Notes: generated by a model not told the origin, from the sequence alone. A stretch of 64,000 nucleotides of DNA from Rhizobium sp. 2MFCol3.1 (GCF_000377565.1 NZ_KB898360.1:62001-126000); one strand, 5' to 3'. Numbered from the stretch's first letter, positions 17,649-27,916 are shown. Translations and numbers: made by a program.

Positions 17649-18746
17649 TTACTTGCCCTCGCTCTTTTCGGTCTGCGGCATGCGCGGGCGCTCAGTCGAG
17701 GCATGCTTTTCCTGTGCGCCGATCCGCTCGGCCAGCCGGTCGAGCGTGCGGCGCATAGCCTTCGCCTCGTCCTGCTGCGCCTCGATCCAGTCGCGCAGCA
17801 TCTGCTGCTCGTTGCGCATGTTCTTGACCAGCCCCTGAATGCCCTCGGCGAGATTGGCCATGGCCGCGACCGAGCGCTGGCTGCCGCCGCCCTCTTCCGA
17901 GACCTTCTGCATGTATTCAGACAGCGCGCGAATTTCTTCCGGCGAAACGCCGCCCTTGGTGTCGATCACAGGGGCTGCGAGGTCGGAGCCGACATCGGTC
18001 ACCGAAGACAGCCAGTTTTCGAGCTCCGTATAGAAGCGGTTCTGCGCGCGGCCGGCCTGCAGGTCGAGGAAACCGAGGATGAGCGAACCGGAAAGACCAA
18101 GCAGCGAAGACGAGAACGCCTGCCCCATGCCGGAAAGCGGCTGCGACAGCCCCTCTTTCAGCGAGGTCAGAACATCGGAAGACCCGCTCGTGCCGGCATC
18201 CAGCGACTGGATGACCGAACTGATCGAACCGATTGTCCCGATCAAGCCCCAGAAGGTGCCGAGCAGGCCGAGGAAGACCAGAAGCCCGATCAGATAGCGC
18301 GAGACGTCGCGGGATTCGTCCAGGCGGTTGGCGATCGAATCGAGAATGGAGCGGAAGGCCGTGGTCGAGATGCCGGCGGCCGAGGAGGTGCGGCTGCCGA
18401 TCAGCGTGCGCATCGGCGCGAGCAGCTTCGGGTTGCGGTTCACCTTGTCGGCGCTGCCGGCGGCGCGGAACGAATTGAACCAGCGCACCTCAGGCCGCAG
18501 CGACAGCACATGGCTGAACACTAGGATGATGCCGATGCCGAGAACGCCGAGAATGAGGCCGTTCAGCCCCGGATTGTGCATGAAGGCCGTCTGCGCCTGG
18601 CGGAACAGGATGGATGCTATGAACCCGACGATGACGAGGAACAGCACCATCGTCCACAGAAAGGGCATTGGGCTGGATAGCTTATAGCTGTAATTTCCCG
18701 TGGTTTTTTCGGTCGAGCCGAACTCCGCCACATTCACATTTTCCAT
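17649..18746 (-). CDS. MotA/TolQ/ExbB-like proton-channel protein
   Basis: A 365-residue membrane protein. Two hydrophobic helices (~25-45, ~60-80) precede a cytoplasmic region, and the conserved pair of helices follows at ~155-185 (RYLIGLLVFLGLLGTFWGLI) and ~220-245 (SSLLGLSGSLILGFLDLQ), which matches the MotA/TolQ/ExbB channel. The C-terminus is a helical cytoplasmic tail. Start 18746 is chosen because GGAGG lies 11 nt upstream; an in-frame ATG nine codons earlier is possible. Cotranscribed with the MotB-like gene downstream. It probably uses proton flow to act on the envelope. Confidence 0.85.
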   Translation of the reverse strand: MENVNVAEFGSTEKTTGNYSYKLSSPMPFLWTMVLFLVIVGFIASILFRQAQTAFMHNPGLNGLILGVLGIGIILVFSHVLSLRPEVRWFNSFRAAGSADKVNRNPKLLAPMRTLIGSRTSSAAGISTTAFRSILDSIANRLDESRDVSRYLIGLLVFLGLLGTFWGLIGTIGSISSVIQSLDAGTSGSSDVLTSLKEGLSQPLSGMGQAFSSSLLGLSGSLILGFLDLQAGRAQNRFYTELENWLSSVTDVGSDLAAPVIDTKGGVSPEEIRALSEYMQKVSEEGGGSQRSVAAMANLAEGIQGLVKNMRNEQQMLRDWIEAQQDEAKAMRRTLDRLAERIGAQEKHASTERPRMPQTEKSEGK

Positions 18747-18846
18747 AGATTCCGCAGCCTCCGGCCTCATCACAGCCGGAGACTAGATCATCATTGTGCC
18801 GAATTGAAGTATGCGGAACGAAAAAGCCTGTCTTTATAACAAAGAC

Positions 18847-19647
18847 TTACCGGCTGGGCACAGGACGCTTGGCAACTTCCATCAGCGCCTTCTGGATGTA
18901 CTCGTTGCCGGCCACGACGTTGCCGGTCTCCAGAATAGAGTTACCGCCATCCCAGTCACTGACATAGCCGCCGGCTTCGCGGATGAGCAGGATGCCGGCC
19001 GCGATATCCCAGGCCGAAAGGTCGGTTTCCCACAAACCGTCGAAACGGCCGGCCGCGACATAAGCGAGATCGAGCGAGGCCGCGCCCATGCCGCGCACAC
19101 CGGCGACTTCGCCCATGACGTGCCGAAGTTCGACGAGGAATTTGCCATGGTTGCCACGGCCAAGATGCGGAACGCCGCAGGCGACGACTGAGTCAGAGAG
19201 CACGCGACGCGCGCCGACGCGCAGGCGGCGATCGTTGAGGAAGGCGCCGCCGCCACGCTCGGTGGTGTAGAGCTCGTCGGTCGCCGGGTTGAAGATGACG
19301 CCGGCGACGATCTCGTTGTTGCGCTCGAGCGCGATCGAGACGGCGAACATCGGAATGCCGTGCAGGAAGTTGGTGGTGCCGTCGAGCGGATCGACGATCC
19401 AGCGGTGCGCACCGTCGGTGCCCTTGATCTCTTCGCCTTCCTCGCCGAGGAAGCCATAGGTCGGACGTGCCTTCAGAAGCTCTTCGCGCACGATCTTCTC
19501 GGCCTTGCGGTCGGCGGACGAAACGAAATCGCCCGGTCCCTTGACCGAGACCTGCAGGTTCTGCACTTCGCCGAAATCACGCCCCAGCGACTTGCCTGCC
19601 TTGAGGGCAGCCTGAACCATGACATTGAGAAGAGCTGAACGGGCCAT
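18847..19647 (-). CDS. suhB: Inositol monophosphatase family protein (SuhB)
   Basis: A 266-residue Mg-dependent phosphatase. The IMPase motifs are GEEGEEI (~68), WIVDPLDGTTNFLHG (~83-97), holding the metal-binding Asp residues, and WDIAAGILLIREAGGYVSDWDG (~215-235). Length fits SuhB, which also acts as a ribosomal-RNA transcription factor in enterobacteria; the sequence cannot show which role applies here. It lies alone between the MotA-like gene and a divergent TetR gene. Confidence 0.93.
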   Translation of the reverse strand: MARSALLNVMVQAALKAGKSLGRDFGEVQNLQVSVKGPGDFVSSADRKAEKIVREELLKARPTYGFLGEEGEEIKGTDGAHRWIVDPLDGTTNFLHGIPMFAVSIALERNNEIVAGVIFNPATDELYTTERGGGAFLNDRRLRVGARRVLSDSVVACGVPHLGRGNHGKFLVELRHVMGEVAGVRGMGAASLDLAYVAAGRFDGLWETDLSAWDIAAGILLIREAGGYVSDWDGGNSILETGNVVAGNEYIQKALMEVAKRPVPSR

Positions 19648-19826
19648 GTGGGCGGTTTTCCTTGGGCTAAATAGGTGCGCGTTGTCAGGGCGGGGATGGT
19701 CCCTGATCGCCGGTAGAGGCTGCGCTTTATAAGATTGGCGGCTTCAAGACCACAAAATCAGGGAAATTTCAAGAGCGGCGCCGCATGGCTGCATTGAATC
19801 GCCAGAAGGCCGCAAATTAATTATGG

Positions 19827-19840
19827 ACAGATCAGTCTGT
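19827..19840. promoter_or_regulatory. TetR-type inverted repeat overlapping the tetR promoter
   Basis: ACAGA-TCAG-TCTGT is a 5-bp inverted repeat 18 bp before the tetR start at 19859. ACAGA/TCTGT halves are common in autoregulatory TetR operators. Confidence 0.5.
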
Positions 19841-19858
19841 AATTCCTATATCTCCGCC

Positions 19859-20437
19859 ATGGCAAGACACAAGGAATTCGACCGCGACCTGGCGCTTGGC
19901 GCCGCCATCAACGTTTTCTCCGAGCACGGCTATGAAGGCACGTCGACGGATCAGTTGCTGACGGCAATGAAGATCAGCCGCCAGAGCATGTATGATACCT
20001 TCGGCGACAAGCGAGGCCTCTATCTGGAAGCCTTGCAGCGCTACAACGCCGACAGCACCGCGAGATTGATCGACGACCTGAAGCGCCAGGCATCGCCCGT
20101 CGAGGCGCTGGAGGGCGCGCTCGTCGCCTTTGCCTCGCGGCCGGCGGCGGAAGCCAGCCGCGGCTGCCTCGGCGTCAGCGCCGTCTGCGAATTCGGCCGC
20201 ACGGACGTTGAGATCGCCACGCTGACCGATAGCGCGTCGCGCACCCTGTCCACGGCGCTGAAGACGATCGTCGAAGACGGCCGCAAGAGTGGCGGCATCG
20301 CATCCGACATCGACCCCGACGAGGCTGTCCACTTCCTCGGCGCGACCCTATCAGGCATGAAAGTCAGCGCCCGCAACGGCGCCTCCCCCGAAACCCTTCG
20401 CGGCATCGCCCGCATGGCCATCCGCAGCCTTCGCTAA
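19859..20437 (+). CDS. TetR family transcriptional regulator
   Basis: A 192-residue regulator. The HTH reads GTSTDQLLTAMKISRQSMYDTFGDKRGLY (about residues 30-58), typical of TetR; the rest is a helical ligand domain. Start 19859 (MARHKEFDRD) is preferred because the operator-like inverted repeat would otherwise lie inside the coding sequence. The next gene is a short-chain dehydrogenase 76 nt downstream, a common TetR target, so this is a likely local regulator. The inducer is unknown. Confidence 0.88.
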   Translation: MARHKEFDRDLALGAAINVFSEHGYEGTSTDQLLTAMKISRQSMYDTFGDKRGLYLEALQRYNADSTARLIDDLKRQASPVEALEGALVAFASRPAAEASRGCLGVSAVCEFGRTDVEIATLTDSASRTLSTALKTIVEDGRKSGGIASDIDPDEAVHFLGATLSGMKVSARNGASPETLRGIARMAIRSLR

Positions 20438-20513
20438 GAGCACCACAAGGCCGCACCACCTTCTGGCATCCAATTCTAGACTGAATGATCCGGAAAACAG
20501 AAAGGAAATCCAA

Positions 20514-21254
20514 ATGTCTCACTCTCTCACCGACAAGGTCGCCCTCATCACCGGCGGCTCGCGCGGCATCGGCGCGGCGATCGTCCGCAGGCTGGCGCAA
20601 GACGGCGCGGCCGTGGCCTTCACCTATGCCAGCAGCGATGACCGGGCGAAGGCGCTGACCACGGAGATCGAAGCCAAAGGCGGCAAGGCGCTGGCGATCA
20701 AGGCGGACAGCGCCGATCCCGAAGCCGTGCGCAATGCCGTCGCCACGACAATCAGCCGCTTCAGCGCGCTCGACATTCTGGTCAACAATGCCGGCATCCT
20801 GATGCTCGCCCCACTCGATGAATTCGCGCTGGAGGATTTCGACCGCATGTTCGCCGTCAACGTCCGCGCCGTCTTCGTCGGCACCCAGGCAGCGGCAAGG
20901 CACATGCAGGCAGGTAGTCGCATCATCAATATCGGCAGCGTCGTTGCCGACCGCAGCGGCTTTCCAACATCCTCGGTCTACAGCATGACCAAGGGCGCCA
21001 TCGCCTCGATGACCCGCGGCCTGGCGCGCGATCTCGGCCCGCGCGGGATCACCGTCAACACCATCCAGCCGGGACCAACGGCCACCGACATGAACGGCGC
21101 GTCGGGCACGGAGGAGCACCTGTCGCCGCTGATGGCGCTGGGCCGCATGGGCGAAGACAACGAAATCGCCAGCCTTGCGGCCTATCTCGCGAGCCCCGAG
21201 GCATCCTTCGTCACCGGCTCCGCGCTCACCATCGACGGCGGCTACCTCGCCTGA
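20514..21254 (+). CDS. SDR family oxidoreductase (3-oxoacyl-ACP reductase-like)
   Basis: A 246-residue classical short-chain dehydrogenase. Motifs: TGGSRGIGAAI for NAD(P) (~13-23), NNAG (~90), the catalytic Ser in NIGSVVADRSG (~141), YSMTKGA with catalytic Tyr (~156) and Lys, and PGPTATDMN. An AFTYASSDD strand after beta-2 suits NADPH. The ribosome-binding site is GAAAGGAA. It lies next to a TetR regulator and away from fatty-acid synthesis genes, so a specialised substrate is more likely than housekeeping FabG. Confidence 0.88.
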   Translation: MSHSLTDKVALITGGSRGIGAAIVRRLAQDGAAVAFTYASSDDRAKALTTEIEAKGGKALAIKADSADPEAVRNAVATTISRFSALDILVNNAGILMLAPLDEFALEDFDRMFAVNVRAVFVGTQAAARHMQAGSRIINIGSVVADRSGFPTSSVYSMTKGAIASMTRGLARDLGPRGITVNTIQPGPTATDMNGASGTEEHLSPLMALGRMGEDNEIASLAAYLASPEASFVTGSALTIDGGYLA

Positions 21255-21262
21255 ACGCAAAA

Positions 21263-21290
21263 AGCCGGCGGTGCTCGCACACCGCCGGCT
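21263..21290. terminator. Bidirectional terminator after the SDR gene and the che operon
   Basis: An 11-bp perfect stem (AGCCGGCGGTG / CACCGCCGGCT) lies between convergent genes. On the minus strand it is followed by TTTTTGCG, making it a good terminator for the chemosensory operon that ends with cheB. Confidence 0.85.
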
Positions 21291-21312
21291 CTCATCTGTG
21301 TATCGTCGCGCC

Positions 21313-22407
21313 TCAGAACTTCTGCTGCGTGATCAGGACTTCGCGGGCGATCTGCTCCAGCGGCAGGATACGATCCACCCCGCCCTTGGCGATCGCCTCC
21401 TTCGGCATGCCGAAGACCACCGACGTCGCCTCGTCCTGCGCCACCGTGTAGGCGCCGGCCTGGTGCATCTCCAGCATGCCCTTGGCGCCATCGTCGCCCA
21501 TTCCGGTCATGATGATGCCCATGGCGTTGGAGCCCGCCGAACGCGCCGCCGAGCGGAACAACACATCGACCGATGGCCGGTGGCGCGAGACCAGCGGGCC
21601 GCTCTTGACCGCAACGTGATAGCGCGCGCCGCGCCGCTCGAGCAGCATGTGGCTGTCGCCGGGCGCGATCAGCACATGGCCGCGCAGCACGGGATCGCCA
21701 TCGACGGCTTCCTTGACCTCGACCTCGCACAGGCTGTTCAGCCGCTTGGCGAAGGCGGCGGTGAATTTCTCCGGCATGTGCTGGACGATGACAATACCGG
21801 GCGCATTGGCCGGCAGCGCCTCCAGAAACTCGCGCAACGCCTCGGTTCCACCGGTGGACGCGCCGACGCAGACCACCATCTCGGTCGTCTTCGCCATGGC
21901 TTTCCCTGATGGCGGCGGCAGCATCGCATCCGCCGTCAGCTTCTGCGCCGGCATTGGCGCGCCGGGCCGCAGGCTGTTGACGTTGCGTCTGACATTGCCG
22001 AGACGTGCATGCGAGGCGCTTTTCACCGCCTCGCGGATGCGGACGGCATCGTCGGCCAGACTGTCGGCAGCGCCGATCTTCGACTTCAGGATCACGTCGA
22101 CGGCGCCGGCCTCCAGCGCCTGCATCAGCGTTTCCGACCCCGCCTCCGTCAGCGACGAGCACATGACGACGGGGATCGGCCGCTGCGACATCAGCTTGCG
22201 CAGGAAGGTGATGCCATCCATGCGCGGCATCTCGACATCGAGCGTGATGACATCAGGGATTTCTTCCTGGATCTTCTTCGCCGCCATGAAGGGATCGGTC
22301 GCGACCCCCATGATCTCGATATCGGGATCCTCCTGCAGCACGCGAACGAGCGTCTGGCGAACGCTTGCGGAATCGTCGATGACGAGAACGCGGATCTTCT
22401 TGCCCAT
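21313..22407 (-). CDS. cheB: Chemotaxis response regulator / protein-glutamate methylesterase CheB
   Basis: A 364-residue two-domain enzyme that demethylates receptors. The receiver domain (~5-125) has the acidic pocket (DD 11-12) and phosphorylation site Asp57 in [11 protein letters not shown]. The catalytic domain (~170-362) has the Ser184-His210-Asp306 triad in [18 protein letters not shown] and [10 protein letters not shown]. The basic linker (~130-170) is as expected. It is the last gene of the operon, 12 nt after cheR and just before a terminator, and works against CheR on the three receptors encoded upstream. Confidence 0.97.
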   Translation of the reverse strand: MGKKIRVLVIDDSASVRQTLVRVLQEDPDIEIMGVATDPFMAAKKIQEEIPDVITLDVEMPRMDGITFLRKLMSQRPIPVVMCSSLTEAGSETLMQALEAGAVDVILKSKIGAADSLADDAVRIREAVKSASHARLGNVRRNVNSLRPGAPMPAQKLTADAMLPPPSGKAMAKTTEMVVCVGASTGGTEALREFLEALPANAPGIVIVQHMPEKFTAAFAKRLNSLCEVEVKEAVDGDPVLRGHVLIAPGDSHMLLERRGARYHVAVKSGPLVSRHRPSVDVLFRSAARSAGSNAMGIIMTGMGDDGAKGMLEMHQAGAYTVAQDEATSVVFGMPKEAIAKGGVDRILPLEQIAREVLITQQKF

Positions 22408-22419
22408 ATGCTCTTTGAC

Positions 22420-23274
22420 CTAGATGCGCTGGAACACAGTGTTGGAAACCTGCTTCAGGGGCAGGTCGATACCGGTGATGGATTCGGAGTGGCCGATGAA
22501 CATGTAGCCGCCCGGCAGGAGCCGCGCGCACAAGCGCTTCAGAACGCCTGATTGCGTCGGCTTGTCGAAGTAGATCAGCACGTTGCGGCAGAAGATCATG
22601 TGCATCCCCTCGCCGACGGGATAATTCTCGTCCATCAGGTTCATGCGGGCGAAGCCGACGCGGCTACGCAGATCGGCCGAGATGCGGACCTCACGACGAT
22701 CCTTCTGCTTGGCGACCATCACATATTTCCGCAGCAGCTCACGCGGCACCGGATGCACCAGATCCTCGGAATAGATGCCGCGCCGCGCCGTCGCCAGCAC
22801 GTCGGTGCTGAGATCGGTCGCGAGGATGCTGTAATTCAGGTCGCGCCGGTCGGCGACGAACTCTTCGAGCACCATGGCCATCGTATAGGGCTCGGCCCCC
22901 GTGGAGCAGGCGGAACTCCAGGTGCGGATGGTGCGGACGCCGCTCGAGACGAGTGCGGGAAGCGCCACCTGCTGCATGTATTCGAAGTGGCGCGCCTCGC
23001 GGAAAAAGTCGGTCTTGTTCGTCGTCACCGCGTCGATCAGATAGACCGTCTCCTGCTCCAGCCCGTCGTCGTGGAACAGGAAGTCGCAATAGTCGTCGAA
23101 GGTCGCGTGCTGCGTTGCCCGCAGCCGGCGGCGAAGCCGGCCTTCGAGCATCGTCAGCTTCGTCGGCGGCATCTTGATGCCGCTATAGTCATATATGAAC
23201 TGTGCAAGCTTCTCGAAATTCCGCTTGCTGATCCTGTCGCCCACCATTTGGGTCTCAACGGCAGCCATGCTCAT
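22420..23274 (-). CDS. cheR: Chemotaxis protein methyltransferase CheR
   Basis: A 284-residue S-adenosylmethionine-dependent methyltransferase that adds methyl groups to receptor glutamates. The N-terminal helical domain (~15-85) carries KLTMLEGRLRRRLR; the catalytic domain has ACSTGAEPYTMAMVLEEF (SAM motif I, ~125-142), ATDLSTDVLATAR, and FCRNVLIYFDKPTQ (~231-244). Length matches single-domain CheR. No pentapeptide tether of the xWxxF type is present on the nearby receptors, so docking is probably direct. Cotranscribed with cheB. Confidence 0.97.
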   Translation of the reverse strand: MSMAAVETQMVGDRISKRNFEKLAQFIYDYSGIKMPPTKLTMLEGRLRRRLRATQHATFDDYCDFLFHDDGLEQETVYLIDAVTTNKTDFFREARHFEYMQQVALPALVSSGVRTIRTWSSACSTGAEPYTMAMVLEEFVADRRDLNYSILATDLSTDVLATARRGIYSEDLVHPVPRELLRKYVMVAKQKDRREVRISADLRSRVGFARMNLMDENYPVGEGMHMIFCRNVLIYFDKPTQSGVLKRLCARLLPGGYMFIGHSESITGIDLPLKQVSNTVFQRI

Positions 23275-23300
23275 AAGTCAAAATACTCCAGCGTGTCCGC

Positions 23301-23777
23301 TCAGGCGGCCGATTGCAGGGCGGAGGCATCCTCGCGCGACAGAAGCCGCGCGAGATCGACGATGACGACGAAGCCGGTTTCGCGGCGCACGACGCCGGAA
23401 ATGTAATCCGAGCGCCAGCGCACGCCGATATCAGGCGCCGCCTCGATCTGGTCGCGCCTGAACGGCGTGACTTCGAAGACCCGGTCGGCGACGAGGCCGA
23501 GCGTGAGAAGCCGGCTCTCCATCGGGATGTCGAGGACGAGAACCCGCGTGTGCGACGTGGGCACCGTCTTCGACATGCCAAGCTTCAGCCTGAGATCGAT
23601 GGTCGGGACGCCCTGGCCGCGCACGTCGCGCAGGCCAAGGAGATAGTCGGGACCATTCGGGATCTTGAAGGCCTCGGCATAGTCGAGGATCTCGCGGACC
23701 ACCTCCACAGGCACGGCGAAGATTTCCTCGCCGAGGCTGAAGGTGACGAACTGCGCTTCCTGGGAGGTGGTTGGCAT
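23301..23777 (-). CDS. cheW: CheW-type coupling protein, first copy
   Basis: A 158-residue adaptor linking receptors and CheA. The CheW fold is visible as FVTFSLGEEIFAVPVEVVRE (~8-27), LRDVRGQGVPTIDLRLKLG (~53-71) and SDYISGVVRRE near 125. The start at 23777 is fixed because an upstream extension would run into the receptor gene; only 1 nt separates this start from the upstream receptor stop (TAATATG), implying translational coupling. The operon has a second, divergent CheW (29681-30181), a frequent arrangement in alphaproteobacterial clusters. Confidence 0.95.
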   Translation of the reverse strand: MPTTSQEAQFVTFSLGEEIFAVPVEVVREILDYAEAFKIPNGPDYLLGLRDVRGQGVPTIDLRLKLGMSKTVPTSHTRVLVLDIPMESRLLTLGLVADRVFEVTPFRRDQIEAAPDIGVRWRSDYISGVVRRETGFVVIVDLARLLSREDASALQSAA

Positions 23778-23778
23778 A

Positions 23779-25617
23779 TTATGCGCTTTCCTTGAAATCG
23801 GCGTCGCCGTCATCGGGTCCGCCCATGGCCATGTCGAGTGCGAAGCCCTTGGCGCGTGCCTGCTGCGCCGTGACCGAATTGGCAACGGGCTTGGATGCAG
23901 GTTTGCGAGCGGCAGGTGCCGGGCTGCGAACACTGATGCGAGCGGCAGGTGCCGGGCTGCGAACACTGATGCGGGCGGCAGGCTTGCGGCTGTCGCGGCT
24001 GCCGGCCATGTCGACCTTGAAGAAGGCGATCGAGGTCTGCAGTTCTTCCGCCTGGCTCGCCAGCTCTTCCGAGGTTGCTGACATCTCTTCCGATGCGCCG
24101 GCGTTCTGCTGGGTCACCTTGTCGAGCTGCTGGATCGCTTCGTTGATCTGCGAGGCACCGATATCCTGCTCGCGGCAGGCGGCGCTGATCTCGGAGACCA
24201 GTTCCGCCGTCTTGCGGATGTCTGGAACCAGACGACCAAGCATGTCGCCGGCTTCGCTGGCAGCCTTGACGGTATCGCCAGACATGGCGCTGATTTCAGC
24301 CGCTGCGGACTGGCTGCGTTCCGCAAGCTTGCGAACTTCGGAAGCCACGACTGCAAAGCCCTTGCCATGCTCGCCGGCACGCGCTGCCTCGACAGCGGCG
24401 TTCAGCGCAAGCAGGTCGGTCTGGCGAGCGATTTCCTGGACGATACCGATCTTCTCGGCGATCGTGCGCATGGCCTCGACGGCGCGGGTTACAGCGTCAC
24501 CGGAAGCCTCGGCATCCTTGGCGGACTGGCGCGCGATCTTCTCGGTCTGGGCTGCGTTATCGGCATTCTGCTTGATGTTGGCGGCCATCTCTTCCATCGA
24601 AGCCGAGGCTTCTTCGGCGGATGCTGCCTGTTCGGTGGCACCCTGCGACACCTGCTCGGAGCTCGCCGACAGTTCCTGGCTGCCAGCCGAGACGTTTTCA
24701 GCGGCTGCGATCGCATCGGCAACGACGCCGCGCAGGCGCTCGACCATCTGCTCCAGCGCGAGACCAAGCGTATCCTTGTCCGACAGCGGCTTCGGCGCGA
24801 CGGTCAGGTCGCCGTTCGAAATCTGCGTGGCGATGTTGGCGGTGTTGCGCAGGTTTGCGGTCATGATGTTCAGCGTGTCGACCAGATCCTTGATTTCGTC
24901 GTTGGTCTTGACGAGGACGTCCTGATCGAGATCGCCGATGGCAACTGCGCTAACGGCGGCCTTCGCCTTGTTGAGACCGGCGCTGATGCCGAGTGCGATC
25001 CAGAGAGCGGCAGCGATGGCCATGAGCAGCGCAACACCAGCGACAGCGAAGATGAAATTGCGCGTCGTCAGATACTGCGCAGTCGTGTCTTCATCGGCCT
25101 TCTGCATCGCGGCGCGGTTTGCGTCGATGCGGGCCTGGGTCAGCGTTTCGATGTCGTCGACAATCGTGCGACCCTCGTTCGTGGCCAGACGAACGGCTTC
25201 CGCGCCATTGCCGTCCTGAGCGAGCTGGTGAATGCGATCATCGAGTGCATAGAGCTTCGTCTCAAGCTCGCCAACATCCTGCCAGCCCTTCTTGCCGGCT
25301 TCGCTGGTGTTGTTGTCGAGCAGCCACTGGCGGGTTTCGGAGAACTGCTTGCGGTTGCTGTTGCTGGCGTCGATGTACTTGGCGACATCTTCAGGCTTGG
25401 TGGCGGTCGCCATGTTCATCTGCGCGCGAACGATGCGCAGCTGGAAGTTACCGAGGTTCTGTGCCTGCTCAAGACGCTTGGCCGGACCGGCGATCACATC
25501 GCTGATCGCGTTGTTGAGATTGGAGAGGCTGTAGATGCCGTAGCCGGCCGTCGCCAGCAGCAGAACGATCATCAGGCCAAAGGCAATGGCCAGTTTCAAT
25601 TTGATGGTAAACCGCAT
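23779..25617 (-). CDS. Methyl-accepting chemotaxis receptor, third of three tandem copies
   Basis: A 612-residue inner-membrane receptor. TM1 (~8-30), a helical four-helix-bundle-type periplasmic domain (~35-185), TM2 (~188-210), one HAMP (~212-265) plus a HAMP-like continuation, and a signalling domain with [22 protein letters not shown] tip (here [20 protein letters not shown]). The start at 25617 is chosen because MRFTIKLKL resembles the other two receptors' starts. Just before the tail, a 33-bp tandem repeat encodes an [11 protein letters not shown] linker twice. The tail [11 protein letters not shown] is conserved in all three. The ligand is unknown. Confidence 0.95.
   Translation of the reverse strand: MRFTIKLKLAIAFGLMIVLLLATAGYGIYSLSNLNNAISDVIAGPAKRLEQAQNLGNFQLRIVRAQMNMATATKPEDVAKYIDASNSNRKQFSETRQWLLDNNTSEAGKKGWQDVGELETKLYALDDRIHQLAQDGNGAEAVRLATNEGRTIVDDIETLTQARIDANRAAMQKADEDTTAQYLTTRNFIFAVAGVALLMAIAAALWIALGISAGLNKAKAAVSAVAIGDLDQDVLVKTNDEIKDLVDTLNIMTANLRNTANIATQISNGDLTVAPKPLSDKDTLGLALEQMVERLRGVVADAIAAAENVSAGSQELSASSEQVSQGATEQAASAEEASASMEEMAANIKQNADNAAQTEKIARQSAKDAEASGDAVTRAVEAMRTIAEKIGIVQEIARQTDLLALNAAVEAARAGEHGKGFAVVASEVRKLAERSQSAAAEISAMSGDTVKAASEAGDMLGRLVPDIRKTAELVSEISAACREQDIGASQINEAIQQLDKVTQQNAGASEEMSATSEELASQAEELQTSIAFFKVDMAGSRDSRKPAARISVRSPAPAARISVRSPAPAARKPASKPVANSVTAQQARAKGFALDMAMGGPDDGDADFKESA
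23905..23970. repeat. 33-bp tandem duplication in the receptor linker
   Basis: Two identical 33-bp units (23905-23937 and 23938-23970), with part of a third, encode the flexible linker [11 protein letters not shown] between the signalling domain and the C-terminal tail. It is a multiple of three and keeps frame, so copy number could vary between strains. Confidence 0.9.
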
Positions 25618-25759
25618 TTCTTCATGTCCTTGAAATCGCAGTATTAAAGGCGCCGCCATTGGGGAAATGGAGGCATGACAGGCGCAGGAAGACTGTACAT
25701 CCACCCTTCTGCGATCTCCGGAACCCGGATATTTCAACCGACGTATTCACACTTCGGGT

Positions 25760-25788
25760 GTCGCACCCGGCCACCGGCCCGGTGCGAC
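25760..25788 (-). repeat. Hairpin just after the stop of the middle receptor gene
   Basis: An 8-bp stem (GTCGCACC / GGTGCGAC) with a mismatch and four more pairs lies 10 nt after the stop codon at 25799. No T tract follows, so it is more likely an RNA-stabilising or pausing element than a terminator. Confidence 0.5.
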
Positions 25789-25798
25789 GGAACTCAAA

Positions 25799-27736
25799 TC
25801 AAGCGCTTTCGAGAAAATCGTCGTCGCCGGCGTCAGGGCCACCCATCGACATGTCGAGAGCAAACCCCTTGGCACGCGCCTGCTGGGCCGAAACCGAGCG
25901 GGCACTGAAATTCTTGTTGCCGGCCGCCGTCGGGCGGGAAGCTCCGGCCTGAGCGGACCGTGTCGCCGCGGGCTTGGCCGCGACGGTCCGCACACCTGCC
26001 CGCATGCCCGACATGTCGACCTTGAAGAAGGCGATCGAGGCCTGCAGCTCCTCGGCCTGGGCCGCGAGTTCTTCGGAGGTCGCCGACATCTGCTCGGAAG
26101 CACCGGCGTTCTGCTGCGTCACCTTGTCGAGCTGCTGGATCGCCTCATTGATCTGCGATGCGCCGATATCCTGTTCGCGGCAGGCAGCGCTGATCTCGGA
26201 GACGAGTTCGGCCGTCTTGCGGATATCGGGCACCAGGCGACCGAGCATGTCGCCCGCTTCGCTTGCCACCTTCACGGTGTCACCCGACATGGCGCTGATC
26301 TCGGCGGCAGCGGACTGGCTGCGCTCCGCAAGCTTGCGCACTTCGGAAGCAACGACCGCAAAACCCTTGCCATGCTCGCCGGCACGCGCTGCCTCGACGG
26401 CGGCGTTGAGTGCAAGCAGGTCCGTCTGGCGCGCGATTTCCTGCACGATGACGATCTTGTCGGCGATCGTGCGCATGGCGATCACGGCGCGGGTAACCGC
26501 TGCACCGCTCTCCTCGGCATCCTTTGCCGACTGGCGAGCGATCTTCTCGGTCTGTGCAGCGTTATCGGCGTTCTGCTTGATGTTGGCCGCCATCTCTTCC
26601 ATCGAAGCAGACGCTTCTTCAGCCGATGCTGCCTGTTCGCTCGCACCCTGCGACACCTGCTCGGAGCTTGCGGAGAGTTCCTGGCTGCCTGCGGAAACAT
26701 TCTCGGAAGCAGAAAGCGCATCGGCGACGACGCCGCGCAACCGCTCGACCATCTGTTCCAGCGCGATGCCGAGCGTGTCCTTGTCCGACAGCGGCTTCGG
26801 CGAAACGGTCAGGTCGCCATTGGCGATGCGGTCGGCGATCGCAGACGTGGCGCGCAGGTTGGTGACCATGTCCTTCATGGCGATGCCGAGCACGTCCTTC
26901 TCCGACAGCGGGCGTGGATCGATGGAGAGATCGCCCTGCGCGACCTGGTCGGCAATCCCGGCCGTCTGGCGCAGATTGGCGGTCATGATGTTGATCGTGT
27001 CGACAAGGTCCTTGATCTCGTCATTGCTCTTGATCTCAATGTTCTGGTTGAGATCGCCGATCGCCACCGCGTCGGCCACCGTCTTCACCTTGCGCAGACC
27101 CGAGCTGATCGTCGTTGCGATCCAGATGGTCGCGCCGATGGCGATGACGAGCGCGACGCCAGCCACGACCAGCAGCATGGTGAAGGTCGTATCATAGGCC
27201 TTGTCGCCCACGGCATCGGCATCGGTCACGGCCTGCTTGGTCAGCGCCATCAGCGCGGCGGTCATGCCATCAAGCTTCTGCCGGGCGGTGACGCCATCGG
27301 TATCGTTGAGCTGCAGGCCCATTTCTTTCTGGCCGGAGGTGATGAGGCCGCGAATGCGGTCGTTCAAGACGACGTAGCCGGTCCAGAACTCGCGGATCTG
27401 GTTCCACTCATCCTTGAATTCCGGCGGCGCATGCTGCTCGCCCTCGTCGAGCGTCTTTTCAAAAGCCTTGCGTTCCGCATCGATCGCGGCATTTGCCCGC
27501 GCCGTGAATTCGGGGCTGTTGGCAACGAGCAGGTCGCCCACGGCAAGGCCGAGACCATCGAAAGCGGATGTCAGGCTGCTGGCGTAGTGATCCTGCTCTA
27601 CCGGACCTTCCAGTAGCTCGTTGCGCAGCGTGTTCATCGACTGCAGGCCGTGGATGCCAAGCCCGACGGAGCCGATGATGAGCAGGATCAGCAGTGAGAA
27701 TGCGAATGAAAGTTTCAGCTTAAGCGTAATGCGCAT
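25799..27736 (-). CDS. Methyl-accepting chemotaxis receptor, second of three tandem copies
   Basis: A 645-residue receptor. TM1 (~8-28), periplasmic helical domain (~35-183), TM2 (~187-208), then three successive HAMP-like units (~210-375; [20 protein letters not shown] and [10 protein letters not shown] mark their ends), then the signalling domain with the conserved tip ([20 protein letters not shown]). It has more HAMP-like units than its two paralogues. The C-terminal tail [17 protein letters not shown] is shared. Parallel orientation and identity over the signalling domain show expansion by duplication. The sensed ligand is unknown. Confidence 0.95.
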   Translation of the reverse strand: MRITLKLKLSFAFSLLILLIIGSVGLGIHGLQSMNTLRNELLEGPVEQDHYASSLTSAFDGLGLAVGDLLVANSPEFTARANAAIDAERKAFEKTLDEGEQHAPPEFKDEWNQIREFWTGYVVLNDRIRGLITSGQKEMGLQLNDTDGVTARQKLDGMTAALMALTKQAVTDADAVGDKAYDTTFTMLLVVAGVALVIAIGATIWIATTISSGLRKVKTVADAVAIGDLNQNIEIKSNDEIKDLVDTINIMTANLRQTAGIADQVAQGDLSIDPRPLSEKDVLGIAMKDMVTNLRATSAIADRIANGDLTVSPKPLSDKDTLGIALEQMVERLRGVVADALSASENVSAGSQELSASSEQVSQGASEQAASAEEASASMEEMAANIKQNADNAAQTEKIARQSAKDAEESGAAVTRAVIAMRTIADKIVIVQEIARQTDLLALNAAVEAARAGEHGKGFAVVASEVRKLAERSQSAAAEISAMSGDTVKVASEAGDMLGRLVPDIRKTAELVSEISAACREQDIGASQINEAIQQLDKVTQQNAGASEQMSATSEELAAQAEELQASIAFFKVDMSGMRAGVRTVAAKPAATRSAQAGASRPTAAGNKNFSARSVSAQQARAKGFALDMSMGGPDAGDDDFLESA

Positions 27737-27916
27737 GTGAAAACTCCGGCCTTTAAAAAATCGCTGGGTGAAACCGCGATGGCGATCCTGGCTTTCCGAT
27801 CATCCAGGCGATTTCGGACCACGCGATTTCGGAAATAAGATGGGAGCTTTTCATCTGCTCGTGGCCGGCGGCTGTCGCGCGCCCCGCCTCCAACGATCCA
27901 TTCGTTGGCAGTCTTG

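Noticed and set aside
19648..19858. suhB-type regulatory RNA upstream of suhB
   Set aside because: The region before suhB was read for such a motif, and no structure or conserved segment could be supported.
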